A stretch of 64,000 bases of DNA, from positions 315,005 to 379,004 of the forward strand of contig NZ_FOVT01000002.1 of assembly GCF_900115245.1 (NCBI RefSeq), read 5' to 3'. Every line of letters begins with the position of its first letter. Position 1 is the stretch's first letter. Position numbers and translations under genes: made by a program. The DNA comes from Mesorhizobium sp. NFR06. Lineage in GTDB: Bacteria; Pseudomonadota; Alphaproteobacteria; Rhizobiales; Rhizobiaceae. Below the pieces are notes generated by a model. The model did not search any database. It saw only the letters and a program-made list of their open reading frames with translations, and was not told the DNA's origin. Positions 62,913-64,000 of this stretch are shown here, one piece after another.

Positions 62913-63842
62913 ATGGCCAGTATCATGACCAATTCCGCCGCGCTGACCGCGCTGCAGAGCCTGAACAACACCAACAAGCAGCTCGAGACCACCCAGGCCC
63001 GCATTTCCACCGGCTATCGTGTCGCGACCGCTTCCGACAACGCCGCCTACTGGTCGATCGCGACGACCATGCGCTCCGACAACAAGGCGAACTCGGTCGT
63101 GCAGGATGCGCTTGGCCTCGGCGCCGGCAAGGTCGACACCGCCTACACCGCGATGAACTCCGCCATCGACGTCGTCGATCAGATCAAGCAGAAGGTTCTG
63201 CTGGCCAAGACTTCCAGCGCGGACGATCGTGCGAAGATCCAAAGCGAAATCGCGTCCCTTCAGGCGCAGCTCACGGACAACATCGGCGGCGCTAACTATG
63301 CCGGCTCGAACCTGCTGCAGACCGACTCCTCGTCGACGACCAGCACGAAGCTGACGGTCATGACCTCCTACAACCGCGACTCGACGGGCAAGGTGACCAC
63401 GGGCACGCTCGATGTCCTTTTTTCCAAAACGCGCCTCGTAGACTCGATCACCGGCACCAAAACCGGCGCGCTCGACAAAACGTTCACCACGACCGGTGCC
63501 GGCGCCGCCACGGTCTCGATCCTGACTCTGGACGTGTCGACGGCAACCCTGGACAGCACGGATTTCGATGACCTGATGACCGGCGTGGAAGCTGGCCTCA
63601 AATCCATGGCCAGTGGCGCGGCCGAACTCGGCGCTGCCAAGTCGCGCATCGATATGCAGAAGAGCTTCCTGTCGAACCTCTCCGACTCGATCGACAAGGG
63701 TGTCGGCGCTCTGGTCGACGCCGACATGAACAAGGAATCGACCCGCCTGCAGGCCCTCCAGGTCCAGCAGCAGCTCGGCGTCCAGGCGCTGTCGATCGCC
63801 AACGGCTCGTCGCAGTCGATCCTGTCGCTCTTCCGCGGCTGA
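62913..63842 (+). CDS. flagellin
   Basis: Flagellar filament protein, 309 aa. Conserved N-terminal D0/D1 domain (MASIMTNSAALTALQSLNN, then ISTGYRVATASDNAAYWSIA) and C-terminal D1/D0 (ADMNKESTRLQALQVQQQLG and ending ISLLFRG-like SILSLFRG). The variable middle part (about 130-230) is short and Thr/Ser-rich, as in rhizobial flagellins. No signal peptide; exported by the flagellar type III system. AAGGTACGAGTACC precedes the ATG. It has its own promoter region and terminator; rhizobia usually carry several flagellin genes, and further copies may lie beyond the window. Confidence 0.95.
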   Translation: MASIMTNSAALTALQSLNNTNKQLETTQARISTGYRVATASDNAAYWSIATTMRSDNKANSVVQDALGLGAGKVDTAYTAMNSAIDVVDQIKQKVLLAKTSSADDRAKIQSEIASLQAQLTDNIGGANYAGSNLLQTDSSSTTSTKLTVMTSYNRDSTGKVTTGTLDVLFSKTRLVDSITGTKTGALDKTFTTTGAGAATVSILTLDVSTATLDSTDFDDLMTGVEAGLKSMASGAAELGAAKSRIDMQKSFLSNLSDSIDKGVGALVDADMNKESTRLQALQVQQQLGVQALSIANGSSQSILSLFRG

Positions 63843-63869
63843 TCGTTCACCGCCAACGAGATATTTCGC

Positions 63870-63901
63870 ATCGGGCCGCGCCGCCAGCGCGGCCCGATTT
63901 T
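63870..63901 (+). terminator. Rho-independent terminator of flagellin gene
   Basis: Perfect 12-bp stem around CGGGCCGCGC/GCGCGGCCCG (63870-63898 overall), 5-nt loop CGCCA, then TTTT at 63898-63901. Located 27 bp after the stop. Confidence 0.9.
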
Positions 63902-63942
63902 CATTGTCAAGACGTTACCGTTTTCCGTTTTCAAGGCAGGTT

Positions 63943-63958
63943 TTAACGTGCCATTAAC
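63943..63958. promoter_or_regulatory. CtrA-like binding site
   Basis: TTAA-CGTGCCA-TTAAC exactly fits the CtrA full-site pattern TTAA-N7-TTAAC. A second inverted repeat TTAACCAT/ATGGTTAA (63954-63961, 63974-63981) overlaps it. Likely upstream of the next gene beyond the window. Confidence 0.5.
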
Positions 63959-64000
63959 CATGGCGCGGTAGGTATGGTTAACCAATCGCTATGACGGGCA

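Overview
The window looks like chromosomal DNA of a GC-rich alphaproteobacterium of the order Hyphomicrobiales (Rhizobiales), most likely Mesorhizobium or a close relative. The evidence is the VisN/VisR pair of LuxR-type flagellar regulators, a motA-fliM-fliN-fliG-flhB operon facing a flgF-fliI-flgBC-fliE-flgGAI-motE-flgH-fliL-fliP operon, MotE, and two kinds of short intergenic repeat typical of rhizobia. No rRNA, tRNA, CRISPR array, transposase or phage gene was seen. The genus is an inference from gene content and order.

Left part (1-31.6 kb) is metabolic. A GMC oxidoreductase (122-1741) is followed by a minus-strand NitT/TauT-type ABC importer (1846-4600), two short-chain dehydrogenases and a GNAT acetyltransferase (to 7548). 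A HTH-bearing protein of unknown role (7786-8652) precedes a sugar cassette: a ROK repressor diverges from SBP, two permeases, SIS isomerase/deaminase, PfkB kinase and ABC ATPase (8681-16172), with a perfect palindromic operator between them. Then come an antiquitin-type aldehyde dehydrogenase, an ECF42-like sigma factor with its DGPF/YCII partner, a type IB topoisomerase, three overlapping glycosyltransferase genes, and a three-gene cluster of transglutaminase-like, ATP-grasp/alpha-E and transglutaminase-DUF2126 proteins (23589-30251). Glutaryl-CoA dehydrogenase diverges from a LysR regulator.

Middle part (32.5-44.5 kb): Tex, then a minus-strand polyamine-type ABC importer (ATPase, two permeases, SBP) whose transcription unit appears to continue into two NylB-like serine amidohydrolases. 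Just beyond are a YtcJ-like amidohydrolase and, divergently, an acetylpolyamine amidohydrolase. Together they look like a module for importing and hydrolysing N-acylated or amide-linked amines.

Right part (44.9-64 kb) is the flagellar region. visN-visR (plus strand) face the minus-strand unit motA-fliM-fliN-fliG-flhB-orf. A divergent plus-strand unit starts with a large protein of five DUF1217-like repeats (115-residue period), then flgF, fliI, a membrane protein of unknown role, flgB, flgC, fliE, flgG, flgA, flgI, motE, flgH, fliL and fliP. A flagellin gene with its own sigma-54-like promoter, 5' UTR stem-loop and strong terminator closes the window, followed by a CtrA-like site that probably belongs to the next gene.
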